Positions 50,168 through 62,750 are shown, counted from the stretch's first letter. The stretch is DNA of 64,000 nt from Multifurca ochricompacta (GCA_022496185.1 WTXG01000023.1:186001-250000); one strand, 5' to 3'. Notes: generated by a model not told the origin, from the sequence alone. Translations and numbers: made by a program.

Positions 50168-51775
50168 CTAAGAGCTATCCATAATCACTTTCAACATCTC
50201 TGACCCCACCCTTCCCGCTTCCTCAAACCGTGATTCGAAAAATGCGGCCGTCTCCTGAAACCTCGACTGATACAACTCAAAGCTGCCGAATGAAACACAT
50301 TGACTCCATCCACGAGATGCGACAACGAATTCAACGTCGTCGTACCGATGCGATACATCATACAAGGCGGCTTGGATGGCGGCGTCCAACCGCGCCTCAG
50401 ACCGAAAGAGATACTCGGCGACCCCGAACCACATGCGAAATATGGGCGTGGCTGCGAGCTCTAAGTGTTTGAAAGGGTTCAGGCCCAGGCGTGCCCAACA
50501 ATCTACCATCGCAAGCAACGAGAGGTGCGAGTTTGCTAGAGGGCGATTACCACTTGCATGCGTCTCCTTTTTACCCAAACCAAACTGGTCCAGTACGTTC
50601 TCGGACAGGAGAATCGGTCTTCGAATCGAGCTTTTCGCATCACCGAACACCGCGTCTCTTGCTTCATACATACGTTTACGGAGTCCCTTCTCGTCCGCCG
50701 CAAGCATGAGTTTAAAGATATCCGTCGTGCTTTGGGCGTACTGCTTGATTTGGGTTCTCGCCGAGGGGTTGAGTATCGCTAGGCCAGCGTAGACATGCCA
50801 TTTGTTGGAAAAGATCCTTAGCATGATGTTGACCTTCACTGTTTCAATACCGCCGACATAATACCCGTGCTCCCATGGATAAGATGCAGCGCTTGCCCAC
50901 GCAGTTCCCATGCTTTTGGGAAAAGGGTAAGTACGAGGACCACAACGATGTTAGCGGGCAGGCAAACGCGCCTCAGGAATGCTGCATGAGTGACAGCTTG
51001 TGTGTTGGCGGTCACCTCGTCGTGCTCTTCGTACGACATATAAACGTAACGCGACTGAAGAGATCTCAAGATATTCTCGACTAATATGAGCGCCTCGTCT
51101 GGGGCTCTATGTTTGATGAGGACCTAAAGAAACATTTAACGCCCATCTATCGGGGACGAAGAAACGAACGTACCAGTGGCTGGCCCTTCGCTGGCACAGT
51201 GGGGCCATGCAATGAATGACAAGAAACGATATGCACGTCTTCTGGGAGGTGTTGCTCGAACGCCGCACGCTCGGGTGCCTTAACGGACGTCTGGCCAGCG
51301 ACGATGGCGCCGACCTTGGTAGCTGATGGTGATCTAAATCCATACAGAGACAAGATTGTCAAATGGCTTACAAGGCCCATACTCTGCGACAACTCTGTCG
51401 ATAAACTCCGCTTCTACAGAGTATACGATGAAATCGGAAGTTCGCGAGACATGATGTCCATCGCGTAGGACGGTTATCCCAGTGACGTCTGGGAGATGGA
51501 ATCAATGAAGAATGGTTTTCAGGTCGTGGAAATGGTTCATTTTACCCTTATATGCGGCCTTTAATGAGTCGAACCTCTCGGGGAGATCACAAACATTGAT
51601 CCTGCAGAGGTCTCTGACTGGACATGCAGTAAGAACGGTTAATAATGACTCACTTCTTCCACCCAGCGGCAGACAGATATTCGGCATACATCTTCCCCAT
51701 CGCACCCATTCCGATAAGCCCAATAGTGGGCTGTTCGTCTATGGGAGTTTCTGGCGTGACATGTGGACGTATCAT
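50168..51775 (-). CDS. TYR1: Prephenate dehydrogenase (NADP+), tyrosine synthesis
   Basis: Oxidatively decarboxylates prephenate to 4-hydroxyphenylpyruvate. The start at 51775 leads straight to the nucleotide-binding motif TIGLIGMGAMGKMYAEYL. Later blocks are DVTGITVLRDGHHVSRTSDF, FIVYSVEAEFIDRVVAEYGP, KVGAIVAGQTSVKAPERAAF, HIVSCHSLHGPTV and ANTQAVTHAAFL. The C-terminal helical half has SMGTAWASAASYPWEHGYYV, GGIETVKVNIMLRIFSNKWH and VYAGLAILNP. The order is that of yeast Tyr1, with no chorismate mutase fused. It lies 224 bp downstream of EAF3 on the same strand. Confidence 0.94.
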
Positions 51776-51998
51776 AGTTGAAGAGAATATTGTCACGAGC
51801 GACTCGGGACTCGTTGCGTTGCGTGATTGTCCAAACTCAAATAAATTCTGAGGGAAACATGTCGGCTCAGTCCAGGCAAAGAAGCGAAAAGGCAAACAGC
51901 TTCGGCGAAAAACTCGTGTGTACAGGTCCGTACAAGCAGCAGAACAACTACAGCAGGTGCGAGTCGGAGTACAGAAGTCAGAGGGACGATTCATAACG

Positions 51999-53225
51999 TC
52001 ATGAACGAGATATGTTTTGATACTGCAACGACGCAGAGTCGTATTCACTCTGAAAAAAGCGATCTCTCTGATTCATCATAAACCTAAGGAATTGATCAGT
52101 ATTCCTCTATACTGTAGGATGGCCATGGCGCTCACGTCATGAGCTCCGTCACATAGTCTCTGACTAAACCCACACTCTCTGGGTCCATGGTAGACCCCGC
52201 GACCATCGCTGGCAAGCTCACTAGCAATACTGTCAGAAGCATATTTCGCTCTGAGTGAGAGGAACAACAAACCGATCATTCGTAAAAGATGCTCTGCGCC
52301 ATAAATCGAGCTCATCTCGCGCTCTTCGTTGACCTGCACGGTCGGACCCGTTACATACCGCTTGCGTATTTCTGCATATTGTGGTCGCTCAAAGCGGTAA
52401 AGGAGGTTGGACCCCAGCGCCTTGTCAAAATACACTTGCAGACCAGATACAATAGTTGGAAGTACTACTTGCGGGTCACGGAGGCTAAAACGAACAAGAG
52501 CCTGGTCAGGTGAAGCCCAACAATTCGGAGACATGTAAATACTTTGGTGGGGGGGAACTCAGAACGTGTTGCTTGAATTCCTCCAGTATTTCTGAGACAG
52601 AGGGACTTCGCGGTAGGGTGACCAACTGGCAGAAGAATCGCACCGAGCTGCTCAGCTCGGCAAAACCGCGTAAGAAGAACTCGAACGCACCTGATTATTC
52701 TTCGTCACTGCTTCCCAATCATCTACGAGAAGGACCTTTAACGTGTCTGGCACGACCAATCGCATCTCCGGTCTTCTTGTCCCATCATCATCATCTCGCC
52801 CTCTCTTTGTACCGCGCCCCCCCTCTTTACGTCGCCCTCCTCCAGCTTGTGCACCACGAGCAGAGGTGGAGGCTTTGGAGGCGGAAGCACTAGCTGAAGT
52901 GGCTGCGGCTTGTGCTCGGGCAAGATCTTTCTGAAGGGAAAGATTGGCCTCGTTATACTTGAGGAGGCGCGCTGTGGGGACCCATTCGTCCCAGCTACAA
53001 GAAAAGCAGAGACAACGGGATCAAAACAGTAAATGGTCCAGGTATACCAGGTGGGACACACGTTTGCTTCCAGCCCTTGTAGTGTACAAAGTAGTGCGGC
53101 CCAACGGTGTCCAGTTTCGTATTCGTTTCGTCCCAAACCTCGCTTTTGAGGACTTTGGCTTCATAGATGAGGGGTCCGTGGTAGCAGAGCACACGCTCGC
53201 CGACAGCAAAGAGTGTCGTTGACAT
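51999..53225 (-). CDS. EAF3: Chromatin protein EAF3/MRG15 (chromodomain + MRG domain)
   Basis: Shared subunit of the NuA4 acetyltransferase and Rpd3S deacetylase; reads H3K36 methylation. The start at 53225 gives [20 protein letters not shown], the chromo-barrel, with [22 protein letters not shown] and [14 protein letters not shown]. An Ala/Ser/Arg-rich linker ([16 protein letters not shown]) follows. The MRG domain has [57 protein letters not shown] and [16 protein letters not shown]. It ends [17 protein letters not shown] at 51999, reached only after a C-terminal intron. All joins are in phase. The aromatic cage residues are consistent with methyl-lysine binding. Confidence 0.94.
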
Positions 53226-53652
53226 CACTAGCTTCGAGCTGACTAGGACCTTGTCTGTCGTGTGGGGCCAGCGGGTTCGGGTTCGAGTCCGAGTCGCCGT
53301 AAGGCGCGACGTTTTCCTGCTCTGGGTGGTAGTGAAAAGAGGGAAGTTAAGTTATTGCAGACGCGATTTCACTTTTCGACTTGCGAAGAAGTTAAATTCA
53401 ACTTAGCGTCGACGCGATCCGGACTGTGACGTACTCAAAAATACACAAGCTCTAATGCCCAAATATCAATCACCTAGCCTAGTCATAGTATATTTTTACG
53501 ATATCATGAGACGAGGATCCCTTCCCCCCTCTCATTCACCAGTGCCAACTTCGCGAATTCCAAGACTCGAAAGCCTTTCCTACGAGTCCTGGAATCTTCA
53601 CTTAACTCATTTCCTTTTCCTTCGTACGCCCACTGATTCAATGTTCTCCGGA
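53226..53652. other. Intergenic between EAF3 and unknown gene
   Basis: Promoter side of EAF3. I see no gene. A tRNA T-arm look-alike at about 53278-53290 does not fold into a tRNA. Confidence 0.5.
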
Positions 53653-54818
53653 TCAACATGGCTCGAGGGCTTCACAGTACACCTTTATGTAGTCAATGTC
53701 TTTGAGTCGAGTCCCTGAGGCACTAGCGGCCGATGGTGCCGGTGAAGGATCAGGAGGTGTCATTCCGGTCTCTCTGTTTGCAGGGATATACCCAGACGCA
53801 GTGGGCGACGCGATCCCCCGCTGCGATCGGGCAAGAACTGCCTGTGTAGTGTGGAAGGAAAGCGACAATGGTCCAGTAACGGAGCTGTGCGTCTCTGAGC
53901 AGGACTTTGAGCAGGAAATCAGAAAGAACCAGAATTGGCGAAGCGAATCGTGCGTCCAGGTGATGTCACCACTTGACAGATACACAGGCCACGGTACTGG
54001 TAGATGGCCGAATGCGATGCTAGCCCTGGACACACCGTCCCACGGTGGTACCCCACGTACTGGTATCAGCCAAGCGACACGAGAATAGGTAGACGAGAAA
54101 AGGGCATTGATAGAAGACGTTGTTTGAGGCGGAATCGGTGTGAGAGGATAATGAGTATCAAGTAGAGCACGAGGCAAGGCGTGCTGCGACGACATGAACG
54201 GAGCGGGAATATAATGAGGCTTGGGTGCATTGTTATAAGCAATGAAAGCATAGCCCAGGATGAATCGTATACCAGATGTATGAGCTCATCAAGGGGTCCC
54301 ATGTCCACCTCGACCTTCATGCACTTGGACAGAGGTTGAGAAGGACAGATCGAACCGTGTCGGTTGTGATCTTCCAAAACGGCTGGGATTCCAACTGAAA
54401 GCCCTGTACGCGGGAAGAAAACCAGCGTGTTCTCGAAGGGGTGCAGTTCGGCAATCGAAAATGTTTCCGACCCTGAGGGACGCGTATTCCACTCTTTCAT
54501 AGGAGTGGATCCGAGCGTGGTTACATTGGAGATTAACGGAGGCGGAAACAGATATGTAAAAGCATTTTTTAGAAAACCTAGACGTATACCCTCCGAATCA
54601 AATGAACTAACAGGGAGAGGAAGGGTGAAGTACTCACACTCTTGTGACACGCTGGTTCTTGGCGTCTGCCACCCAGTCGCCTCACATACAGCATGAACAG
54701 TCGCACGACCTTGAGAAAAGAGGACGGCTTCGTCATCGTCCGTATCAAGGTAAGAGCGTGAAACTACTTGATGTCGGTCTACGTGAGTAAATGCGTGAAC
54801 GGTAATTGAATCTTTCAT
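53653..54818 (-). CDS. Protein of unknown function
   Basis: I do not recognise a family. The N-terminus is MKDSITVHAFTHVDRHQVVS, followed by an acidic stretch (LDTDDDEAVLFSQGRATVHA). The middle has YFTLPLPVSSFDSEGIRLGF and SIAELHPFENTLVFFPRTGL. After about 54280 the natural-looking continuation GIRFILGYAFIAYNNAPKPH, with HYPLTPIPPQTTSSINALFS, lies in another frame, offset in the same direction as the single-base losses elsewhere. An intron starting at CTGGTATAC is the alternative. The C-terminus is Pro/Ser-rich and ends YCEALEPC. No signal peptide, zinc site or clear repeat is seen. One hydrophobic stretch (FILGYAFIAY) is too short for certain membrane insertion. Confidence 0.55.
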
Positions 54819-55027
54819 GAGTTGCCAAGACGGGGTGAGACGGTCGTTACATTTGCCCTTAGCTCAGCAGTAGGAGGTATCCTCCTTCCCCCCTTGTTCC
54901 TTGTACAACGTGCAATAAACCGCTGCTATAAACTGTATGAAGTATGCTATCGATAACAGAAACAACAACAAATTACCAGACTAGAGTCATGATATATCAT
55001 CAAATACAGTCTAGCTCGAGTGAACAG

Positions 55028-56869
55028 TCACTGATCCTTCTTCGCTTCTTCCAATCTCAGGGAAAGGCCTACACTATCAGCTGCTGGCACCACGGGATTT
55101 GTGTCTGCTTCGCCTGCTAGCGGTTTGGTGACTAGAAGCGGTGACACAGGCTCTGATCCTTCGGACGGATCCATTGTCGGGCTCGAGCGCTGGGACTTGC
55201 TCTGCGCTTCTGCAAGCTCTTTGCGCAAGGCTTCCAGCTCGCGTTCGAACCTGATCACCGTCAGAGAATATCAACACACAACTGCTTATGAACACACTTT
55301 CGTCCAAAAACTTCGATATAAAATCCTCCTCCGTTCCACACGCTCACACTGAGTATGAACAAAAGATACGCGCCTGACCAAAAAGGCGAGTCGTAGAGAA
55401 CAAACACAGGAGGAACATCTGTAAGAACAGAATAGACTTGCAAAAGGTCTCGTCAATACGGGAACCGCGGCTTCGCATCAAGCCTTGTATTACACTTACC
55501 AAACTGCCCCAGCATAAAGTAAAGTGCCCTATCTTCTGGCTGAAATTTGGAAAGAAGGCTACCGATCAGACCGGGTTTATTAATTATCCAGTACAACGAG
55601 GTGGTGCGTTGTCCAGACTCGACTTTCTTGCGGCGATCGACGTACACGAGCTATGGGCACAATGAGCGCTGGAAATTTCCAAAGACGTTCGAGCGCTGAA
55701 CCTTCCAGTATAGGAGCTGCCATACAAGGTCTGGGGTGAAGGGTTAAATCAAACCATTAGACAGGTAGTACATTCGCACTCACATATAATACTACTCAGC
55801 AAAAGTGCGCGCCAAGGGTGTAAATGAGGGAGTTCCTTCAAAGCAGGAAACCGCTCGTCAGCACCTGGGTAGAAATGTCTGTCCAAGAAAATCAGAAGAA
55901 TTCCAAAGAACGGAAGCAAAGCGCACCGGATCACTGTGAATGTGAAGGGAGGGTACACATGTATGAACAGACTGGTCACCTTGTCTGCATCATGAAAGAC
56001 AAGACTATTCCGCCATGTGATAACGGCGCTCGCAACTGCCCCATGGCTGAGACAGTAGCAAGCAACGAAAAGGGAAGGCGATTGAGGGAGAATCCAAAGA
56101 AATATAAAGTTGAGAATGTTGACAAAGTAACATAGATCGAAGAGGAAGTAGTGCCATTGCAGCTTCTTGTAGCTGTAGTAGCGATAAGGTAAGAGGTAGA
56201 GTAACTGTATGGTATATGACATATGGACATATCTGAAGGGGTCATGAGCGGGTGATACTCAGCAGGCGAGTTCGTCACTTACTGCGGGGCTAGACCAAAC
56301 AGTAGGGCGGAAAATACTAGTGACATGACGCCAAAGAAGAAGCTAATCTTTTCGCGCGTACGAACGACTTTGGCAGATTGCCACGCCGCACCCAGGGATG
56401 CCATACGCGTCGAGACCTGCGCCGATCGAGCAACTGGGCCAACAAAACCATGATGGTGCATACCTTGAGCCTCAATTTGGCGACCTCACGCTCGAAGTTC
56501 TCTGCGAGCACATCGGGGCTTGGGTGTTTCCCTTTGAAGATATCATTAAGAGCGAGCTCTGCACGCATCTTGAGGTTGTCCTTTCGTCTTGAGATATTGC
56601 GCTGCAGGAGATCCATGCGCGAATCCCAAAACGTCTCCAAAGTGTCTGCGAAGCCAGGTCAAGCATTGAGAACGATCAGATGGAGTCCCATAGCGATAAA
56701 TAATTCTATAATGGAGCATACCGAGCAGTGTAAAGGCATTAGCGTACTCCGAGCCTTCGTCGCGAACAAGTCGATCTAAAGAGAGCGAGCTCAGGTAGCC
56801 CATTGGAAAGAGATTAGGCGAGTCTGGATGGGATAGAGGGGAAGGAGGCCTTGAAGGTTCTGATGCCAT
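55028..56869 (-). CDS. GPC1: Glycerophosphocholine acyltransferase GPC1
   Basis: ER membrane enzyme that acylates glycerophosphocholine to lysophosphatidylcholine, allowing phosphatidylcholine remodelling. The N-terminus (MASEPSRPPSPLSHPDSP) is cytosolic. Next is a charged helical region (WDSRMDLLQRNISRRKDNLK, EREVAKLRLKVSTRM) and then the membrane core. Family blocks are KLQWHYFLFDLCYFVN, FLWILPQSPSLFVACYCLSH, GAVASAVITWRNSLVFHDAD, KVTSLFIHVYPPFTFTVIRC and WQLLYWKLVYVDRRKKVESG. A further segment is YDSPFWSGAYLLFILSVSVW. The tail ends in a coiled-coil-like LEALRKELAEAQSKSQR and acidic residues. The exons are all in phase. This family was earlier the uncharacterised DUF2838. Confidence 0.93.
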
Positions 56870-57073
56870 TATGTTTCATAGACCGTGTGGTCGTGGAAAA
56901 GAAAGAAGAAAGACAATGAAAAGAGGCCGCAAGGCAATGAAAGGAACAGTGTGTTTGGAAGTGTGAAAGGAGACACGTCCATGTGTGACTATCGTTGCTT
57001 ATGTCATCATGATATTGATAATATTATAATAAAATATATATCGACTCAGACTTGACAATCCACTCTCTCATTC

Positions 57074-58873
57074 TCACATTGTACCCCATTGTCCACTCCC
57101 CTGTTCAACGTGAGCACCCGCATACCCATTCGGTTGTTGCGTCAACCAACTCGTAAAGGGGTTGCCTACTACACTGGCACTACTTGGTTGCTGGGCTGGC
57201 TGTTGAAACAGAGGCTGTTGCTGCTGGAGTGGAGCTTGATTCGGCTGTTGTTGTTGTTGTTGAAATGGAGACCCCATAAAGGGAACAGGCGAGGGTGTAC
57301 TTGACATAAATGGAGCCTGGGGTTGAGGAGATAGCATGCCTTGGGACTGTGGGGTCACACTGAAAAACGGATTTGTCCCTGGGTGGGAGAAAGTTGATTG
57401 TTGAACCTGCGGCTGCACTTGCGTAAGAAAGAGCTGCTGGGAAAGAGATGGGTCGAATGGCGATGTGGACAAGAATCGATTCTGCTGAGCCTGCTGCTGC
57501 TGAGCTGCCATCTGGGCAAAAGGATTGATTGTACTTGTGCTAGTCACAAATGAGGGCTGCACTGGCGTTGTGGCAACGTTGGGAACTAAGTTGGGGCTGT
57601 GAAATGCCAGCCCGGTGTTGGAGGATACACCAGTAGCAAGGGTTGCGCTTAGACCACTACCCCCTGCAGCAAGGTGCGATGTCAGAGCGGGCACTGGAGG
57701 CGATACTGGGGACGATAGATATTGCAATGGCAAAGTCGAATTTTGGTTTTGACCTTGGAGCGTTGCAAGGTCAGACCATACGCTACCTACAGGAGCTTGT
57801 GGTGGCTGTAACTGAGCTTGATGTGATACTGGCTGAGACACGGAGCGGGTCATTGCGGTACCGGTTGGAGCGCCAGGTGGCATGGTCGGTGCACGAGTAG
57901 GCGCAGCTGGGGCTGACGTAGCGGGTGGAATTGATGGCCTGGACAGGGGTAGCGTCTGGGATCGCGATGGGTTTGAGGAGAATGACGAGGAAGACGTCGA
58001 CGACTTGACGGATGCGGCAGATCGGGAGGGGCCAAGATGGGCAGCGACAATAGCAGACCGACTTGTACGATTGATAAAGCGCTTGAACTCATATTTGTCT
58101 GTGTCGGTGTCATAAAAGAGCCGACCTTAGCTTGGTTCTTATGGCCACGAGCGTATCACCTACCACGGATAAACTTCTCCAACTCGCTGTCCCGTTCTGC
58201 ATCTATCATGTTCGTCGGCGGTGGATTGCGGACTTCATCTGGATTATACGTTTGGTTGGATTTGATATTCCCCACCTGACGTATGTTCTGCGAAACTGAG
58301 GTTTACACCGAAAGTTTGCAACTTGTGACGAATTGGCCCACCTCAACTTGCTCCTTCGTCCAGACGTCCATCGTTAAACTTTTCCTGCAGAATTCTGGTC
58401 TAAATGGGCATATGTATGTCAATATTCAAACGTACACTTTAGAAACGTGTGTTCCGATCTTTCGATGAATACTGGCGCAATTGACACTGCAGAGGTTGAG
58501 TAAGGTTTAACAATGACGACAGTGTCATACCAAATGAATATTCCGAGATTGTGCGACGCCCATCGTGGATTCCGTGTTTTACAATCTGCGCATAGATCTG
58601 CAAGAATTAAGGGAGGCGAAGGAAGGGTGAACGTCAGCAATCCATGGCTACAGAGGCTTTCGGGGAAGGTGTTTGGCTGTGCGAGCCTACCAAATCCCGT
58701 ATCTCTACTTGGGATCGTTGAAGGGCCAGAAGGGCCAAATATCGGAATATAGCACGAGCACGAAGGAAGCGACGCCATCGAGACGGATGCTTACCATTAC
58801 CAGGCTTCATAGCCAACTCCAGAAGAGTTTTCTGATTTCGCTCTGCCGCAATCTTGCTCACAGTTCCGGACAT
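57074..58873 (-). CDS. Arf GTPase-activating protein (Age2/SMAP-like)
   Basis: The start at 58873 gives MSGTVSKIAAERNQKTLLEL. The ArfGAP zinc finger has CADCKTRNPRWASHNLGIFI and then CVNC, that is C-x2-C-x16-C-x2-C, with the catalytic arginine in IHRKIGTHVSKV. KSLTMDVWTKEQVENIRQVG and EKFIRDKYEFKRFINR follow, and all introns are in phase. The long C-terminal half is Pro/Gln/Ser-rich with glutamine runs and NPF-like sequences (INPFAQM, TNPFFS, GNPFTSW), which bind EH-domain endocytic proteins in other systems. The layout is that of Age2/SMAP, acting at trans-Golgi and endosomes. It ends EQGSGQWGTM at 57074. Divergent from the PEX39-like gene across about 150 bp. Confidence 0.92.
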
Positions 58874-59024
58874 AGTAAGACGAATCAGAAGGTGAGATGA
58901 GATTGTAAATGTAAATAAGGAGGGGTGGTTGCAGGCGCAAGTGTTGGTGTGGATATAAGGTTTGCGAGGTGGAGGTGAGGTCGTCACCCCTACTATTATT
59001 GCTTACACACACATACACACATAC

Positions 59025-59742
59025 ATGGCTGCAAGTGAATCTCAAATAGACCCTCTGGCCGTATATGCAGCCTACTCCTTCTCTAATGACCAGTCTTATC
59101 AAGTGAGGAGTGCACGACCTGACTCTGTGATTTATTTCAAGCTAACTCAAAGCTTGCCCAAGCAAGGCAGGGCTGTCAACGCTTTGTTCTGGTGGTGCTA
59201 TCAACGACTTATCGGATGAGGCCAAGGAAGACTTTCTCAGGAGATCGCGGGTTTTTTACTTCAACCAGTGCGAGTTTTTTGGCTGGCTTCCCCTCAACAT
59301 TCTTAAAGGTTCACTTTCTTCAGATCTCATGGATGTAACATATCTGAATTTGATGCGAAGGAAGTAGAAGGTTAACATCCAGGGAGCACTCTGGCAGATA
59401 TCTAATACAGTCTCATTCTCAGCAGAACGTGCACGCGCTCATTCCGCTACAGAAGCTACTACACAGAACTTGTCGTCGTCCTCGGCCGACCTTGAGACTC
59501 CTCGAAGTCTAACTTTTGGGGAGCTTCAGACCCTGATTGAACAAGGAAAGACAGATGAAATCCCGAACAACAAGCTTATCCCCGATGCTCTCAATGTAAG
59601 TCAAGTCTCTTACTCCCTATTCCAATTGACTTGGATTGGATCACGACGGCGATACTCCCCTTAGGATGCTCCTCCCAGTCAATCAAGCACTCCGCAACGC
59701 AAAAAACCTTGGGAAGTCCCAAAAGTGCAGGAGGTAGAATGA
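59025..59742 (+). CDS. PEX39-like peroxisomal PTS2 import factor (DUF5572)
   Basis: Small protein. The start at 59025 gives MAASESQIDPLAVYAAYSFS. The next exons carry LSDEAKEDFLRRSRVFYFNQ. The conserved end has LTFGELQTLIEQGKTDEIPN followed by NKLIPDALN, a Pro/Ser linker (APPSQSSTPQ) and RKKPWEVPKVQEVE. The ELxxLIExGKT...IP helix and terminal KPWE motif are the features of the Yjr012c/C6orf226 family, recently named PEX39, which binds Pex7 and helps import PTS2 proteins. The N-terminal part is longer than in yeast. One intron in the middle (59280-59420) is only loosely placed. The assignment rests on motif recognition without a search. Confidence 0.72.
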
Positions 59743-60168
59743 CGTCAGCCGATGCCAACTATGCACATCAGTCATACATACACACAGCACATCATAGTAT
59801 TAATTGATTAATATAAGTGTGATTCACACACACCATGTCAATGTCGGTTATCTTAGCCATGCGCTTCGTCACCATCCGACATGATATCCTCTGTCAGCGC
59901 ATGGTCAATATCTAGATGTTCCCACTCTTCAAGTCATGTTGAGCTCTCATGAGTGGCTAACCGATAAAATAACATTGTGTCACTCTCACGGCTACTAGCC
60001 TAAAATAATTCTATCACTTGACGCCTGGGCTGTGCGGGAGTTACTGCAGAAACTCACTTCCCCTTCGGGTTCCATGGGCACAGCGTCCGCGGGTAGAGAG
60101 CCTTTTTTTTTTCCTCTTCCCACTAACCTTTATAGAGCTGACCCAGCTACCTCGCCCATTCCAGACCA
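59743..60168. other. Intergenic, P450 promoter region
   Basis: No gene is seen. A run of ten T lies at about 60104-60113, just upstream of the P450 start. Confidence 0.5.
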
Positions 60169-62536
60169 ATGGCTTTATACACGGACTACCTTCCAGAGTA
60201 CTACTCTACTGCGTCCACCGTTGCACTCTTGACTGTGATCTACCTGCTCTATGTCATTCTGGGCAAGGTCCTCGCTTACCGGTCTTCTCCTATTCGAGAT
60301 CTCCCCGGGCCAAAGTCGGTGGATTGGTTGACTGGGAGTCATGAGAGGAGTGTCTGGGAGCCGGACTCCCAGGATACTCAATTGGAGTGGACTCAGAAAT
60401 ATGGCCCTGTCTTCAGGTTTTATGGTTGGTTTAATGTATGTTCAATACGACCAACCTCAATTTTGTCTTCTCACGCTCTGTAGTTGGACAGAATCATCAC
60501 AACGGATCTCCAGTCGTTGAATTACATATTGAACGCTCCTGAGTTTGAGAAAACTGATGATGCTCGTCTCTTTTTGGGAGACGTCCTCGGGAAAGGTTCG
60601 CCCAACTTCCGCTGTATTTTCGGCAGTTCACACTCTTCCTTGGTCTAGGCTTGCTGGTTGTCGAAGGTATGCTCGCGCAACTCATATACGTCTTTATTAT
60701 TAGTGGTAATTGGCTACCCCCATGATTAGGGTTAAAACATAGGCAACAGGTAGCTCGACCCATTTAAGTTGAAGTCACCAGAACTGACTTTTACTGTCAA
60801 AGCGCAAACTTATTGTTTGTTTTTATAGATTGTTTCGAGTCAGAGTTACTTGTTCATTTCACGCCATTAGAGTCCGGCATTTGGCCTTCCCCAAATTAAG
60901 GCATTTTCGCATCTGTTTGTTGAAAAGGCTAATGAGGTATGCTTGCTTACCTCCATATTCTTCTCTCATGTCAATCCTTCCAGTTTTGTGACGTCCTAAT
61001 GGCGGAAATAGCACGATCGCATGTGCCTGATGGATCACTTGGATTGGACATGTATCTGTGGCTAAATAAGATTACTTTGGACATGATCGGCCAAGCAGGT
61101 ACGAGAGACAACTTAATGATTACTTCGAGGGTCGACTTGATATTTTTAGGCTTCAATTATTCATTCGGTTCTCTCTACCAAGAGGAACCTCATGAGATGA
61201 CTGAAGGGTTTCGCAAGTCCACGACATTCAATCCATTTAGTATCAGGTTCATGATCCCGGCACTAATCCCACCTGCTCGGTTGATTGTGTGTCCTGCCGT
61301 CAATTTCTATGACCCATTGTTGTTTGATGTTTCGTTAGCCTACTGATCGTTCGCGCGCTCTTGCTAGCACGCTGAAATCCGTTAGATCCATTGGCCAAAA
61401 CCTCATTTCCCAGAAGAAAGCTGAGATACTTGCTACCTCTGTAGACCATACAAACGGCGGTGTCGAGAAGAAAGACATTCAAGGGCGCGACCTACTCAGC
61501 CTGCTAATTAAGGCAAATATGGCTACAGATATCCCCGACAACGTGCGGATGAGTGATGAAGAGATCTTGGCACGTAAGTGTCAGATATATGTCTGTTCCC
61601 AAAGAAAATATTATTAAAGATGCATTTCAAAGAGGTCCCAACCTTCCTCATTGCTGGACACGAGACAACAAGGTGCGCGCGATTTCACGATACACATGAG
61701 GCATTGCTCATGCGTAGCCCTCAGCACTGCCATCGCCTGGGCCCTCTATGCTCTTGGCTGCCATCCTGTAGTGCGCGCCAAGCTGAATGTGGAGGCTCGC
61801 ACATTTCATACAGACACCCCGTCTATGGATGAACTCAATGGGATGACATATCTGGACTATGTGACTCGGGAAGTTTTGCGCCTATATTCTCCTGTTACAC
61901 AAACGGAACGCGTCGCTAGGGAAGACACAGTTGTGCCCCTAAGTGAGCCGTTTGTCGACAAACGCGGCATTAAAAGACATGAATTCAGGTAAGCCATTCT
62001 GTGGGATTCATCACTGTCTTCATTAATTGCCCATAAAGAGTGCAAAAGGGTGATGTGGTCTATATCCCAATTCGGGTCGTCCATAGACTGAAATCGTTAT
62101 GGGGCGATGATGCTGACGAGTTCAAGTAAGCGTCTTTAATTTGCATATGCAACGCGTCTGCATGCGATCTCACCGTGCATGCAGGCCAGAACGTTGGGAG
62201 GTCATTCCCGACGCAGTTAGGGCGATCCCTGGCGTCTTCAGTAATCTGCTCGCATTCATCACTGGCGCGCATGCGTGCATCGGCTATAGATTTTCTATCA
62301 TCGAGTGAGTCTCACACCTGCCGATACCATGAGGATGCCTTCACCAACGGACATCCCGTGGTACTAGGATGAAAGCGCTCCTGTTTTCTTTCGTTCGATC
62401 ATTTGATTTCGAGCTCGCTGTTCCCTCAAGCGACATCATTCAGCGGACAATGATCGTTGCACGTCCCTTTCTAGCTACCGATCCTGGCAAAGGACCACAA
62501 CTACCCCTCATCATCCGGCCCGCGAAGTCTGACTAA
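60169..62536 (+). CDS. Cytochrome P450 monooxygenase
   Basis: A membrane anchor at residues 16-36 ([20 protein letters not shown]) is followed by a Pro-rich hinge (RDLPGPKS). The I-helix oxygen motif reads [14 protein letters not shown] across an intron (donor at about 61673). EVLR is the K-helix ExxR motif, PERW is present, and the haem loop is [13 protein letters not shown] with the axial cysteine. The end is [10 protein letters not shown]. The C-helix area needs small exons: GLKHRQQ comes from a 20-nt exon (60730-60749) and RKLI from a 12-nt exon (60803-60814), giving [19 protein letters not shown]. The family looks like one of the large basidiomycete P450 groups. The substrate is unknown, and no biosynthetic partners are adjacent. 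Confidence 0.93.
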
Positions 62537-62750
62537 CGTCATGCGGAATTTAATGTGCGTTGGGACGAATTGGTAAACACACTCTGCCTGCATGGCGGCC
62601 ACAGCTTTACCTGTTCATTAGGATCGCTTGTTTACACATACTAAGATACGTCTATGGCAGACAAGTAGCTAGTAAAATCCAATCGACCCAAAAGCACGAA
62701 GATTAGTGAATATAGCAGACAAATGGAAGTAATGTGGATGTGAGGGACGA

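Noticed and set aside
53270..53300. GGGTTCGAGTCC, a tRNA T-arm look-alike
   Set aside because: The T-stem has a G-G mismatch, and no acceptor, D or anticodon arm can be folded around it.
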